DNA of 64,000 nucleotides from JAJEAD01 sp965221555 (lineage in GTDB: Bacteria > Pseudomonadota > Gammaproteobacteria > HK1). Of the stretch, positions 40,786 through 49,877 are shown piece by piece. The stretch covers positions 2,728,001-2,792,000 of the forward strand of contig OZ244895.1 of NCBI GenBank assembly GCA_965221555.1, in the 5' to 3' direction. Made by a program: the position numbers and the translations under genes. Within the stretch, counting starts at the first letter, position 1, and the number at the start of each line of letters is the position of its first letter. The notes beneath the pieces are model-generated. The model did no database searches and was not told the origin of the DNA. It saw nothing but the letters and a program-made list of their open reading frames with translations.

Positions 40786-41525
40786 TGCCCCCCGCTTCCC
40801 GCCTCGCCCCGCGCGCTGGCGTGGCCAGCGGGCAGGGCCGAGGGGCCGAGGCGTCCCGGGGCCGCCTGCCCCGCTGGCTGAAGCCGGCCCTCTTCGTGGC
40901 CGCGCTCATACCTTTCGGCGCCCTCGTGTTCGGGTTCTTCACCGACCGGCTCGGCGCGAATCCGGTGGAGAAGATAACCCTCGAGAGCGGCGAGTGGGCG
41001 CTGCGTCTGCTGCTCCTGACCCTGCTCGTCACCCCGCTTCGTCGCGCCACCGGTCTCGCCTGGCTGGTGCGGGTGCGCCGCATGCTCGGCCTCTTCGCGT
41101 TTTTCTACCTGATGGTGCACTTCGCCACCTACGCGGTGCTCGACGCGGGCCTGGATCCGAGTTACGTGTTGGACGACGTGCTCGAACGGCCCTACATCAC
41201 GGTGGGTTTCGTGACCCTGTGTATCCTGGTGCCGCTCGCCGCCACTTCGACCGACGCGATGATCCGCCGCCTGGGCGGCGCCCGCTGGCGGCGTCTGCAC
41301 CGCCTCGCCTACTTCGCGGGCGCGGGAGGAGTGCTGCACTTCCTGTGGCTCGCGTGGTCGAAGTCGGACCTGCGCGACCCCCTCGTCTACCTCGCGATCC
41401 TCGCGGTGCTGCTGGTCGCGCGCATCCCCGCGGTGGCCGCGCGTCTGTCCCGTCTTGCGCCGAGTCGCGCACCGCGTCGCGCACCGCCGGCCCGCCATGA
41501 GATCTCCCGGCCTCACGAGGGCTGA
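40785..41525 (+). CDS. msrQ: Heme-binding membrane subunit of the MsrPQ system
   Basis: A 246-residue integral membrane cytochrome b (YedZ/MsrQ) that passes electrons from the quinone pool to MsrP. About six hydrophobic helices are present, with the ferric-reductase-like histidines in FFYLMVHFATYAVLD, RRLHRLAYFAGAGGVLHFLWLAW (in pieces). It shares its first base with the msrP stop, so translation is coupled. The C-terminus is an Arg/Pro/Ala-rich tail. Confidence 0.92.
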   Translation: MPPASRLAPRAGVASGQGRGAEASRGRLPRWLKPALFVAALIPFGALVFGFFTDRLGANPVEKITLESGEWALRLLLLTLLVTPLRRATGLAWLVRVRRMLGLFAFFYLMVHFATYAVLDAGLDPSYVLDDVLERPYITVGFVTLCILVPLAATSTDAMIRRLGGARWRRLHRLAYFAGAGGVLHFLWLAWSKSDLRDPLVYLAILAVLLVARIPAVAARLSRLAPSRAPRRAPPARHEISRPHEG

Positions 41526-41616
41526 TCGCAAGGGAGCGATGCGATAATCGCCGCCGGGCGCGCCGGGGTACGCTCCGCGGCGAATGTGGGCCTCTCACCA
41601 GGAGAAGGAGCCATCG

Positions 41617-42144
41617 ATGGGCACGGGGAAGCCCCTGGATCCCGATGACGCCGCGCTCTTCCGCCGGTCGGTGGGCAAGGTTCGCACCATTGACGATCCC
41701 CGGCCCGCCGGCGCTTCCTCGACCGCACGCACGGCGCGTCCAAACCCCCGTAGCTCGCGCAGCGCCGGTCCCCCCGACCCCTCCTTCGCCCTCGTCGAAG
41801 CGGGAGAGCGCCTCTCCTACCTGCGCCCGGGCCTGCAAAGCCGGGTGTTGCGGGATCTGCGCCGCGGCCGGTGGCCGGTACGAGACGAGATCCACCTGCG
41901 CGGCATGCGCGCGGCCGAAGCGCTCCGCGCCGCCCGCGACTTCATCGCGGCCGCGGCGCAGGATGACCTTCGCTGCGTGCGCATCGTGCACGGCAAGGGC
42001 CGAGGCTCCGCCGACGGTCGCCCCGTCATCAAGGGCGAGATCGACCACTGGCTGCGCCGTCACGATGCGGTCGATGCCTTCTGCTCGGCCCGAGACATCG
42101 ACGGCGGCACCGGCGCCCTGTACGTGCTGCTGCGTCGGCGCTGA
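41617..42144 (+). CDS. Smr-domain protein (YdaL/SmrA-like)
   Basis: A 175-residue protein with a disordered N-terminal part and a C-terminal Smr domain: VRDEIHLRGMRAAEAL (the DLHG-like motif), then VRIVHGKGRGSADGRP and KGEIDHWLRRHDAV. Smr domains are nicking or RNA-cleaving nucleases, used for example in ribosome rescue; the standalone proteobacterial version is poorly defined. ATG 41617 is supported by AGGAGAAGGAG just upstream. Confidence 0.85.
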   Translation: MGTGKPLDPDDAALFRRSVGKVRTIDDPRPAGASSTARTARPNPRSSRSAGPPDPSFALVEAGERLSYLRPGLQSRVLRDLRRGRWPVRDEIHLRGMRAAEALRAARDFIAAAAQDDLRCVRIVHGKGRGSADGRPVIKGEIDHWLRRHDAVDAFCSARDIDGGTGALYVLLRRR

Positions 42145-42247
42145 GCGCCATCAGCGCACCCGTCCCGACCGCGTCCGGGTCCTCGAGGAGTGCGGCCAGG
42201 CTTTTCGCGGCCGAACCCGACCGGTGATGGCATACAATCCGCCGCCT

Positions 42248-42321
42248 GCCCCGATAGCTCAGCTGGACAGAGCACCGCCCTCCTAAGGCGGGTGTCGCAG
42301 GTTCGAATCCTGCTCGGGGCG
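42248..42321 (+). tRNA. tRNA-Arg (anticodon CCT)
   Basis: A 74-nt cloverleaf folds by eye: acceptor GCCCCGA/TCGGGGC, D arm GCTC..GAGC, anticodon stem CCGCC/GGCGG with loop CTCCTAA (anticodon CCT), variable GTGTC, T arm GCAGG-TTCGAAT-CCTGC and discriminator G. CCA is not encoded. It reads AGG codons. It lies between the Smr gene and the ABC importer operon, in the opposite direction to the latter. Confidence 0.95.
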
Positions 42322-42393
42322 CTCGCTGCGGACTTCGACGCCGGTCGCACCCTCGCCCGCGTGTGTGGTCCGGGGCCGGGCGGTGCGGAGCGT

Positions 42394-43422
42394 TCAGCGC
42401 GCCGCCTGCGCCCCCGGGAAGAAGCAGGCGGCGTGGTGCCCGCCCGCCCCTCCTCCGGCGAGCACCGGCTCCTCGCTCTCGCATCGGGGCCTGGCGATCA
42501 CGCACCGCGGATGGAAGGGGCATCCCGGGGGAGGATCCATGGGACTCGGCGGCTCGCCGCGGATGTCGTCACCGGCCGCGAGCCCGTTCTCTTCCAGCAG
42601 CGATGCCGCAAGCAGCGCTCGCGTGTAGGGATGCAGCGGATCGTCGAACACCGCGTCGCGCTCGCCGACCTCGACGATACGCCCCAGATACATGACCGCA
42701 ACCCGATCGCTTGCGTAGCGCACGACGCGCAGATCGTGCGAAATCAGCAGCAGCGTGAGATCGAAGCGGTCCTTCAGATCGACGAGCAGGTTGACGATCT
42801 GCGCGCGCAGGGACGCGTCCAGGGCCGACGTCGGTTCGTCGCACACCAGGAATCGGGGCTTGAGCAGCAGCGCACGGGCGATGACGATGCGTTGAAGCTC
42901 TCCGCCCGAGCACTGTCGGGGCAGGCGATCGACGAAGGAATCGTCGAGCCCAACCTCCCCGAGCATGGCGGCGGCGCGCCGGCGCCGCTCGGGCTGTGTT
43001 CCGATGCCGTGCTGCGCGAGCGGCGTCTCCAGGCTCGTCCCGATCCTCATGCGGGGGTCGAGCGCCGCGTAGGGATTCTGAAAGACGAGCTGCATCGTGG
43101 TGCGGAAGCGGCGAAGGTCTTCCGGGGGCAGCGACGACAGATCGCGCCCCGCGATGGTCACGGTGCCGCTGTCCGGCGCCAGAAGCCGAAGGAGCACCCG
43201 GGCGAGCGTGCTCTTTCCGCAACCGGATTCCCCGACCAGGCCCATCACCTCGCCTCGGCGTATCCGGAGGCTGACCCCGTCGATCGAGCGTACGCTCCTT
43301 CGCCGCCACAAGCCCGTGCGCACCGGAAAGTGCTTGACGATCCGGTCGGCGACCACGAAGTCCGGTTGAGCCCCGGTGAGATCGCGCGGCGCCTGGTGTT
43401 TCTCCTGCGCCTGCGCCGTCAT
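42394..43422 (-). CDS. Dipeptide/oligopeptide ABC transporter ATP-binding protein (DppF-like)
   Basis: A 342-residue ABC ATPase: Walker A GESGCGKST, signature CSGGELQRI (here QCSGGELQRIVIARAL), Walker B FLVCDEPTSALD, and the Dpp/Opp-type C-terminal extension with a Cys cluster region (PPGCPFHPRC). It energises peptide-type import with its partner encoded at 43419-44459, which it overlaps by ATGA. It is the last gene of the operon. Confidence 0.9.
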   Translation of the reverse strand: MTAQAQEKHQAPRDLTGAQPDFVVADRIVKHFPVRTGLWRRRSVRSIDGVSLRIRRGEVMGLVGESGCGKSTLARVLLRLLAPDSGTVTIAGRDLSSLPPEDLRRFRTTMQLVFQNPYAALDPRMRIGTSLETPLAQHGIGTQPERRRRAAAMLGEVGLDDSFVDRLPRQCSGGELQRIVIARALLLKPRFLVCDEPTSALDASLRAQIVNLLVDLKDRFDLTLLLISHDLRVVRYASDRVAVMYLGRIVEVGERDAVFDDPLHPYTRALLAASLLEENGLAAGDDIRGEPPSPMDPPPGCPFHPRCVIARPRCESEEPVLAGGGAGGHHAACFFPGAQAAR

Positions 43423-44459
43423 ATCTCGTCCCGCGCGAGCGCCCAGCACCGCACACCGCCGCCGTCGGGAAGCGCCTCAAGGGCGGGCTCTTCGCCGCGG
43501 CACCTGACTTGCACCGGGTCCCGGGTGGCGGTGGGGCAACGCGCGTAGTAGCGGCACCCGCGGGCCGCGTGTCGGACATCCCGGCTGGATAACGGGCGCG
43601 CAGGCGAGTCGCCCCCGGAACGCTCCCGCAACAGGGAGCTCTCGACCAGCGCCTGCGTGTAGGGGTGTCTCGGTTTTTTAAGGATCTGCGAGCTGGCTCC
43701 GTACTCCACGATCCGCCCCGCGTACATGACCGCGATGCGGTCCGCCAGCGCCGCCACGACCGCGAGATCGTGCGTGATCAGCAGCACCGCGAGTCCGCGC
43801 TCGCGCCGCTCGCGGTGCAGCAGCTTCAGAATCTGGACCTGGATCGTGACGTCCAGCGCCGTGGTCGGTTCGTCGGCGATCAGCACTTCCGGGTTCCCGC
43901 CGAGGGCGGCCGCGATCAGCACGCGCTGCGCCATGCCGCCGGAGAGCTGGAAGGCGTAGTTGCGCGCGCGGTACTCCGGGTCCGGAATCCCCACCTCGCG
44001 CAGCAGCTCCACCACCCGCCGTGTGGCACGGGGCCGGTTCATTCCCAGATGCAGCCGCAACGGCTCGGCGATTTGCGCCCCGGCGGTCGAGGTCGGATCG
44101 AGCATGCTCTGGGGCTGCTGGAAGAGCATGGCGATGCGCCGGCCGCGGATCGCGCTCAGCTCGCGCTCGGACTTCGCCAGCAGGTCACTGGCGCCGAGCC
44201 GGATGGCGCCGCCGCTCACCTCGAACCCACGCGGAAGCAGGCGCATCAGGGAGAGCGCGGTCAGACTCTTCCCGCACCCGGACTCGCCGACGAGGGCGAG
44301 GACCTCCCCGGGGGCGATCTGAAGCGATACGTCGACGACAAACTCGCCGAGCTCGCGGTGAGCCACGCACAGGCGCTCCACCATCAGCGCGGGCCCGGGT
44401 TCGCCCGCGGTGTTCGGACCCGAGGCAGGAGCCGCGGCCTGCGCTCGCGCCACGCTCAT
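43419..44459 (-). CDS. Dipeptide/oligopeptide ABC transporter ATP-binding protein (DppD-like)
   Basis: A 346-residue ABC ATPase with Walker A GESGCGKSL, signature LSGGMAQRVLIAAAL and Walker B VLIADEPTTALDVT. The C-terminal oligopeptide-type tail contains a Cys pair (CRYYARC). The start ATG 44459 (MSVARAQAAAP) overlaps the GntR gene by ATGA. It pairs with the DppF-like protein. Confidence 0.9.
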   Translation of the reverse strand: MSVARAQAAAPASGPNTAGEPGPALMVERLCVAHRELGEFVVDVSLQIAPGEVLALVGESGCGKSLTALSLMRLLPRGFEVSGGAIRLGASDLLAKSERELSAIRGRRIAMLFQQPQSMLDPTSTAGAQIAEPLRLHLGMNRPRATRRVVELLREVGIPDPEYRARNYAFQLSGGMAQRVLIAAALGGNPEVLIADEPTTALDVTIQVQILKLLHRERRERGLAVLLITHDLAVVAALADRIAVMYAGRIVEYGASSQILKKPRHPYTQALVESSLLRERSGGDSPARPLSSRDVRHAARGCRYYARCPTATRDPVQVRCRGEEPALEALPDGGGVRCWALARDEI

Positions 44460-45163
44460 TCGAAGAGACGCTGCGCCGCAACGCGAGTCCCGCCCCGGCG
44501 GGACGCACCGCCCGGGGGCTTTTGCAGGTGCTTGCGGATCGCGCGCCGCGCACCGTGGGCGTCCTGCGCCGCGAGCCGCTCGATCAGCGTACGGTGCGCC
44601 TCGATGTAGCCCGCGTGCGTGGTGGCGCCGCTGTCTGTCTCCGTCATGTGCAGACACAGGCGGGTCTCCGCGATCAGTACGGAGTACATCCGCGACAGCC
44701 GGCGACTCCTGGCCGAGTCCACGAACTGCATGTGAAATCGCGCCTCGTGGTCGACGACGGCTCTCCAGTCGTCCCGGTCCAACGCACCGGCCACTCGATC
44801 GACTTCGGCGGTCAGACGTCGCGAGACGGACACCGACTCTCCTTCCGCCATGATTCGGCCGAGGGCGGCCGTCTCGATCGCTTCGCGGGCACAGTGGATG
44901 TCGGCAAGATCCTCGCCGGTCAGCTCGGGAACGAATACGCCGCGGTGCGGCCGGTTCTCCAGCAGCCCGTCCTGGATGAGGCGCTGCATCGCCTCGCGCA
45001 ACGGGCCGCGGCTCACCCCGAAGCGGCGCGCGAGCTCGACCTCCTGGAGCTGCTCCCCCGGAGCGTACAACCCGGCCAGTATCCCGTCCCGGAGACGTTC
45101 CGCAACCTGCCCTGACAGAGTCTTTCGGCGGATGGGCTCCGCTGCCGGATCGGGTGTCTTCAT
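44456..45163 (-). CDS. GntR-family regulator (FadR/FCD subfamily) inside the ABC operon
   Basis: A 235-residue regulator. The winged helix (LSGQVAERLRDGILAGLYAPGEQL ... ELARRFGVSRGPLREAMQRL in pieces) is followed by an all-helical FCD ligand domain with metal-type residues (DHEARFHMQF; EAHRTLIERL). It lies between the permease and ATPase genes and overlaps the DppD-like gene by ATGA. It probably controls this operon, and a perfect ATTGT-CT-ACAAT palindrome upstream of the binding-protein gene (49492-49503) is a candidate operator. Confidence 0.9.
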   Translation of the reverse strand: MKTPDPAAEPIRRKTLSGQVAERLRDGILAGLYAPGEQLQEVELARRFGVSRGPLREAMQRLIQDGLLENRPHRGVFVPELTGEDLADIHCAREAIETAALGRIMAEGESVSVSRRLTAEVDRVAGALDRDDWRAVVDHEARFHMQFVDSARSRRLSRMYSVLIAETRLCLHMTETDSGATTHAGYIEAHRTLIERLAAQDAHGARRAIRKHLQKPPGGASRRGGTRVAAQRLFE

Positions 45164-45171
45164 CGCTTGCC

Positions 45172-46107
45172 TCAATGTGTCCTGGTGTCCGCCGGGCCCG
45201 ACGCTGCCCCGGCCGCGGTGCGCCGATCGGCCCTCAACTCCAACCCCTGCCCGATCATGGTCACGCTCAGCGCGGTAAGGAAGATGACCACCCCCGGCGC
45301 GAGTGCGAGCAAGGGCATGCGCTCCATGTACGGCCGCGCGTCCGCCAGCATCGCCCCCCAGTCGGAGCCCGGCGGCTGGACGCCAAGGCCCAGGAAAGAG
45401 AGGCCTCCGACCGTGATCAGCTTGTGCCCGAAGCGCAGGAAGGTGATCGCCGCGATCGGGCGCGCGAGGTTGGGGATGATGTGGCGCAGCACGATGAAGC
45501 GCCGCCGGCAACCGAGCACCTCGGCGGCCGCAATGTAGTCCTGGGCATTCACGCTGAGCGCCATGCCTCGGGCCACGCGCGCGAAGGGCGTCCAGCCGGT
45601 GAGGGTCAGGGCGACGACCAGAGTGCCGTAGCCCGGCCCGACGATCGCGATCAGGAACAGCGCCACGACGACTTCCGGAAACGACAGCAGCAGGTCGACG
45701 ATACGCATGAGCGCCTCGTCGAAGAGGCCGCCAATCCGGGCGCTGAGCGCTCCGAGCACGGTCCCGATGACCACTGACAGAAGCAAGGTCAACAGTGCGA
45801 TCGACACCGAGAACCGCCCCCCCTCCAGCAGCCGGCTCAGCACATCCCGGCCCAGATGGTCGGTGCCGAGCCAGTGCTCGGGACCAGGAGGCGCCATGCG
45901 CAGCCGCAGGTCGAGGGCGGCGGGGTCATGCGGCGAGATCCACGGAGTGAGGACCAGAAGCACTGCGATGACCGCGAATCCGCACACCCCGAGAGTGAGC
46001 CACCAGTGCCGCACCGCGAGAGCGCTACCGACCCACCGTGCGACCGGGCCCGCCGAGCGCGCCGCCGCACCCGGATCGCTCGTCGCCGGTCTGCGCTCAG
46101 TTCGCAT
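45172..46107 (-). CDS. Dipeptide-type ABC transporter permease (DppC-like)
   Basis: A 311-residue inner-membrane permease with about six helices. The N-terminal DppC/OppC mark PHDPAALDLRLRMAPPGPEHWLGTDHLGRDVLSRLL (in pieces) and the EAA loop (YIAAAEVLGCRRRFIVLRHIIPN) are visible. It overlaps the DppB-like gene by 11 nt. Confidence 0.9.
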   Translation of the reverse strand: MRTERRPATSDPGAAARSAGPVARWVGSALAVRHWWLTLGVCGFAVIAVLLVLTPWISPHDPAALDLRLRMAPPGPEHWLGTDHLGRDVLSRLLEGGRFSVSIALLTLLLSVVIGTVLGALSARIGGLFDEALMRIVDLLLSFPEVVVALFLIAIVGPGYGTLVVALTLTGWTPFARVARGMALSVNAQDYIAAAEVLGCRRRFIVLRHIIPNLARPIAAITFLRFGHKLITVGGLSFLGLGVQPPGSDWGAMLADARPYMERMPLLALAPGVVIFLTALSVTMIGQGLELRADRRTAAGAASGPADTRTH

Positions 46108-47044
46108 GGTGCGATACCCGAAGCGCCGGATTCAGAGCGAGGTAGAGCAGATCCGCCACGGTGTTGATGGCGACCGCCAGCGCGACGATGCACACGACTC
46201 CCGCCTGCAACAGCGGAATGTCGTGATTCACCACGGCGTTGTACACCAGCCGCCCCATTCCGGGAATCGCGAAGATGACCTCGATAACGACCGCGCCGCC
46301 GATCAGTCCGGCGAGCCAGATCCCGAACAGCGTCATCACCGGCGGCGTGGCGTTGCGCAATCCGTGCGCGACAATCGACCTCGCGACGCCGAGCCCGCGG
46401 CTTCGCGCGGCGGTCATGTAGGGCGCGTTCAGCACGTCCAGCATCGAGGCCCGGGCCACGCGGGTGAAGTAGGCAAGCGGCCGGAACGCGAGCACGCATG
46501 CGGGCATGATGATGTGGGAAGGCTCAAGCCACCCGGCGGAGGGCAGCCAGCCGAGGTGGAGTGCGAACACCAGGATTGCGAGCGGTCCCATCCAGTACTC
46601 CGGCAACGCGACGAGGCTCTGGGTGATGAAGGTCACCACGTTGTCCGCCGGGCCGCCGGGCCGGACCGCGGCCACGGTGCCGAGCGGAAGCGCAACGACG
46701 ATGGCGATGGCGAGCGCCGTGAGCGCGAGCGTCGCCGAGACCCGCAGCGCGCTTCCGATCTGATCGCCGACCGGCATCCGGTTCGTGAAGGAGTACCCGA
46801 AGTCGCCTCGCACCACGTTGCCGATCCAGCTTGCATACTGCACCGACAGCGGCCGATCCAGGCCGTATCGAGCCTTGAGCCCCTCCACCGCATCCGGATC
46901 GATGGCGAGATCGGCGACCCGGGACCGCAGTATCGACCGGGCCGGATCGCCATCGCTTAGATACGGCAGCGCGAAGCAGATCACGGAGACCACCAGCAGC
47001 GTCAGGATCAGGACGACGAATCTGCGGACGATGAAGGGAACCAT
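46097..47044 (-). CDS. Dipeptide-type ABC transporter permease (DppB-like)
   Basis: A 315-residue permease beginning PFIVRRFVVLILTLLVVSVICF. It has the DppB-type soluble loop (GDPARSILRSR..LDRPLSVQYASWI), EAA loop YMTAARSRGLGVARSIVAHGLRNA and the terminal helix NTVADLLYLALNPALR. It forms the channel with the DppC-like protein. Confidence 0.9.
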   Translation of the reverse strand: MVPFIVRRFVVLILTLLVVSVICFALPYLSDGDPARSILRSRVADLAIDPDAVEGLKARYGLDRPLSVQYASWIGNVVRGDFGYSFTNRMPVGDQIGSALRVSATLALTALAIAIVVALPLGTVAAVRPGGPADNVVTFITQSLVALPEYWMGPLAILVFALHLGWLPSAGWLEPSHIIMPACVLAFRPLAYFTRVARASMLDVLNAPYMTAARSRGLGVARSIVAHGLRNATPPVMTLFGIWLAGLIGGAVVIEVIFAIPGMGRLVYNAVVNHDIPLLQAGVVCIVALAVAINTVADLLYLALNPALRVSHHAN

Positions 47045-47145
47045 GGCGTCTCAGCGCGGGTTGTGCCGCAAGCGCCGACCGGGGACGGCGCGGCCGGTCC
47101 GTGATCGACGAAGCCCGTTCGGACCAGAGCCGAACCGGCCTTCGC

Positions 47146-47820
47146 CTACAGCCCGAGCAGGGTCGGCAGCCCGGTCAGATCGGGCATTTCGTGGTACTGG
47201 TAGTACGGCACCGAAGGCTCGTTGCCCCGATTGACGTACACCTTGTGGGGGATGCGGAGATCGTGCGCGGCGATCAGGTCGTAGCGCAGGCTGGACGAGA
47301 CATGCAGGATCTCCTCGCGCCCGCACCCGAGCGTATCCAGCATGTACTCGAAGGCCTGGAACCTCGGCTTGTAGGCGCGCGCCCGCTCAGCGGTGAGCAC
47401 CGCGTGGAAGGGTGCTCCCAGCTTCTCCACGTTTCGATGGATCTGACTCTCGGCGGCGTTGGACAGGATGACCAGGGGATAGTGCTCCGCGACCCGGGCG
47501 AGCGGCTCCGGCACATCGGGGAAGGGACCCCAGTTGGGGACGTCTCCCGCGATCTCGTCTCCCTCCGACTCCATGTACTCGATCGACCACCGCGCACAGG
47601 TCCGGCGCAGCGCGCCCTTGATGACATCCGGATAGGGCTTCCAGGCCCCGAGCACCTCATCCATGCGGTAGGCCTCGAAGTCGTCGAGAAACTCGCCCAT
47701 TCGCTCCGACGACACCCGGTCCGCGAACAGGGTGCGGGTCGGTGCGGAAATCTGGAAGTCCGTCAGCGTGTCGTAGAGGTCGAAAGTGACGTACTTCGGT
47801 CTCGGATTCATGGGGGGCAT
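47146..47820 (-). CDS. HAD-family hydrolase, type II haloacid-dehalogenase-like
   Basis: A 224-residue HAD hydrolase with nucleophile D14 in TFDLYDTLTDF, motif II LVILSNAAES, the Lys in ARAYKPRFQAF and an acidic motif III region. The DxYDT form is that of 2-haloacid dehalogenases and their phosphatase relatives. It sits between the solute-binding protein and the permease genes, so it may act on the imported compound. Substrate not known. Confidence 0.85.
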   Translation of the reverse strand: MPPMNPRPKYVTFDLYDTLTDFQISAPTRTLFADRVSSERMGEFLDDFEAYRMDEVLGAWKPYPDVIKGALRRTCARWSIEYMESEGDEIAGDVPNWGPFPDVPEPLARVAEHYPLVILSNAAESQIHRNVEKLGAPFHAVLTAERARAYKPRFQAFEYMLDTLGCGREEILHVSSSLRYDLIAAHDLRIPHKVYVNRGNEPSVPYYQYHEMPDLTGLPTLLGL

Positions 47821-47840
47821 TCACACCGCCTCTGCCGCCG

Positions 47841-49364
47841 TCATTCAAACAAGGCCAGCTCGGGGACGAGCACGTAATGCGCAAGCGGATGTATCCGGTG
47901 GCCCCGCACCTTATCACTGACCGCCTCGATGTTCCCGATGTGGACGAGAAAGACGGTGACGGCTTCATCCTGGAGCTGAGCCGCCACCTCGGCGTACAGC
48001 GCATTGCGCGCCGCGGGATCGGCAGTGCCCCGGGCTTCCTCGACCAACGCGTCGATGGCCGGATCACAGAAGTTCGACACGTTGAAGCCTCCGTCGCAGG
48101 TGTAGTCCGCGGCGAGGAAGGCAATCGGATCCGCGACGTCGATCAGGTGGCTGCGGGACATCAGGAACAGGTCGAAGTTGCCGGCATAGAGATCGGACTC
48201 GAGTCCCGCCCAGTTGCTCATCCGGATCTCGAGGTTGAACCCGAGCTGCTGGAGCTGGGCCTGAACCACCGCCGCCAGATCCGGCAGCTCGGGTCGCTCG
48301 GTGTAGGTAAGGATAGTGAGATCGAGCGAATCGGCGTCGACGCCGGCTTCGGTGAGCATGTACTTCGCTGTTCCGAGATCGTAGGAAGCGACCGAAGCAC
48401 TGTACGGCGCCCAAGGCTCGTTCGGTGCGAACGGACCCACCGCGGGCTGTGCGGAGCCCTCATAAATCGCATCCGCGATTGCTGCGACATCGATGGCGCC
48501 TTGCACCGCTCGGCGCACATTCACGTTGTCGAAAGGCGCCCGTTCGTGGTTGAAGTACAGCCCGTTGGTGCGTGCGGTCTCGATGGACACCACGGTAACG
48601 CCCGGGGCCGACTCGAGCTTCTCGAGCGCCGAGGCGGGGATGATGCGTGAGATGTGGGCCTCTCCGGTCTGGATCTGCGTCGCGCGCACGCCGCCATCGA
48701 GGACGAATCTCACTTCCGCGGCCTCAAGCCGAGCTACTCCACCCCAGTAGTCGACGTTTCGTTCCAACCGCAGGGCCTGATCGGGAATGTACTCGACGAT
48801 CCTGAACGGCCCGGTACAGGTTCCGATGGGGTCGATCTGATCGCCCGCGTACGCCTGGGGAGCGAGAATTCCGGTGTTGGGCGCGGCCAGGCGCAGCGGA
48901 AGCAGGACGCTCGGGCTCGGGGTGGTGATGCGCACCGTCATGTCCCCGGTGGCCGCGACGGATGCCACGACCTTGGGGGAGAACGCCCGCGCCGGCGCAT
49001 CCGCCGCGAGCAGATGGTTCAGCGCGCCCGCGACCGCGGCCGCGTCGAGTGCCTCGCCGTTCTGGAACTTGACGCCCTCGCGGAGCGTGAAGTCCCATTC
49101 GGTCGGAGAAACCTGCGTCCAGCCCGTGGCCAGGGCCGGGACCACCTTCCCGCCGAAGTCGACGCGCGCCAGAGCCTCCAGGCATCCGACCCGGGTGAGG
49201 ACGAAGGGATCGTCGGTCTCCATCGCCCAGCCCGCGGTCGGCGGAAACGCTTCGGCGATGACGAGCTTTCCGCCGGCAGCGTACGCGCTGGGCGCGGACG
49301 CGGCGAGCAGGGCGAGCAACCCCGCAACGACGCTGCGGGCGGATCTGGAAACGGTTCGGACCAT
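47841..49364 (-). CDS. ABC transporter solute-binding protein, family 5 (peptide/nickel type)
   Basis: A 507-residue periplasmic binding protein with a signal peptide (to about residue 30, ASAPSAYA). Family-5 marks are PALATGWTQVSPTEWDFTLREGVKFQNG (in pieces), GTCTGPFRIVEY, NVRRAVQGAIDV and the later PELPDLAAVVQAQLQQLGF. ATG 49364 follows GAGGAAG by 5 nt. It is first in the importer operon and therefore names it; the ligand could be a peptide, an opine or another amino compound. Confidence 0.92.
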   Translation of the reverse strand: MVRTVSRSARSVVAGLLALLAASAPSAYAAGGKLVIAEAFPPTAGWAMETDDPFVLTRVGCLEALARVDFGGKVVPALATGWTQVSPTEWDFTLREGVKFQNGEALDAAAVAGALNHLLAADAPARAFSPKVVASVAATGDMTVRITTPSPSVLLPLRLAAPNTGILAPQAYAGDQIDPIGTCTGPFRIVEYIPDQALRLERNVDYWGGVARLEAAEVRFVLDGGVRATQIQTGEAHISRIIPASALEKLESAPGVTVVSIETARTNGLYFNHERAPFDNVNVRRAVQGAIDVAAIADAIYEGSAQPAVGPFAPNEPWAPYSASVASYDLGTAKYMLTEAGVDADSLDLTILTYTERPELPDLAAVVQAQLQQLGFNLEIRMSNWAGLESDLYAGNFDLFLMSRSHLIDVADPIAFLAADYTCDGGFNVSNFCDPAIDALVEEARGTADPAARNALYAEVAAQLQDEAVTVFLVHIGNIEAVSDKVRGHRIHPLAHYVLVPELALFE

Positions 49365-49482
49365 GACTTCTTCCTCGATTGATGCGTGGACCTGGACAGC
49401 GCCGACCGGTGCGAGTATGGACCGGGCACCGTATCGGCGACGCCATGCCAGACTGGACTTGAGCGGCGGAACTCTATTCGTC

Positions 49483-49503
49483 GACAACAGGATTGTCTAC
49501 AAT
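49483..49503. promoter_or_regulatory. Candidate GntR operator upstream of the binding-protein gene
   Basis: ATTGTCTACAAT (49492-49503) is a perfect 5-2-5 palindrome of the type bound by FCD GntR regulators. An overlapping second inverted repeat, GACAA-CAGGA-TTGTC (49483-49497), precedes it. The sites lie about 120-140 bp upstream of the binding-protein ATG, whose operon contains a GntR gene. Confidence 0.55.
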
Positions 49504-49586
49504 TTCCGGGTTCCAGACATCATCTTGTCAGCCCAGCGGCACGTCAAGAAACGCGACGACCGATCGCACTCGGGCGCGTTAGTGAA

Positions 49587-49877
49587 CTATGGCAGGGCGT
49601 TCAGATTCCGCCGCCGCGTGGTGTCGACAAACGCGAACGATCCAGTCGCCCGGTCATGCAACGCCTCCCGGGTCGGCTTGCGCCCATCGATCCACTCCAT
49701 CCGTCGCGGCTCGACCGCAAAGAACTGCTTCATCGCGATTGCGTATTCGTCGTCCTGGCGGCGCATGCCTTCGAGGATTCCCGCCAACCATCCCGAGACG
49801 TTGCGCTCGTTCTCCGCAGCTCCGTTCCGAACCCGCCGGTAGAGACACCTGAGCAGGGTGACCGTGATGCTTTTCAT
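49587..49877 (-). CDS. Hypothetical small protein
   Basis: A 96-residue frame (MKSITVTLLRCLYRRVRNGAAENERN...) with no recognised motif. It has a mixture of charged and hydrophobic residues compatible with a small folded domain (WLAGILEGMRRQDDEYAIAMKQFF), but only a weak ribosome binding site (CAGGA about 10 nt upstream). It could be a remnant at the edge of the dnd island. Confidence 0.35.
   Translation of the reverse strand: MKSITVTLLRCLYRRVRNGAAENERNVSGWLAGILEGMRRQDDEYAIAMKQFFAVEPRRMEWIDGRKPTREALHDRATGSFAFVDTTRRRNLNALP

Noticed and set aside
42248..42321. tRNA-Arg as an integration site for an island
   Set aside because: Flanking genes look like core or importer genes, there is no integrase, and I found no second copy of the tRNA 3' end by reading.
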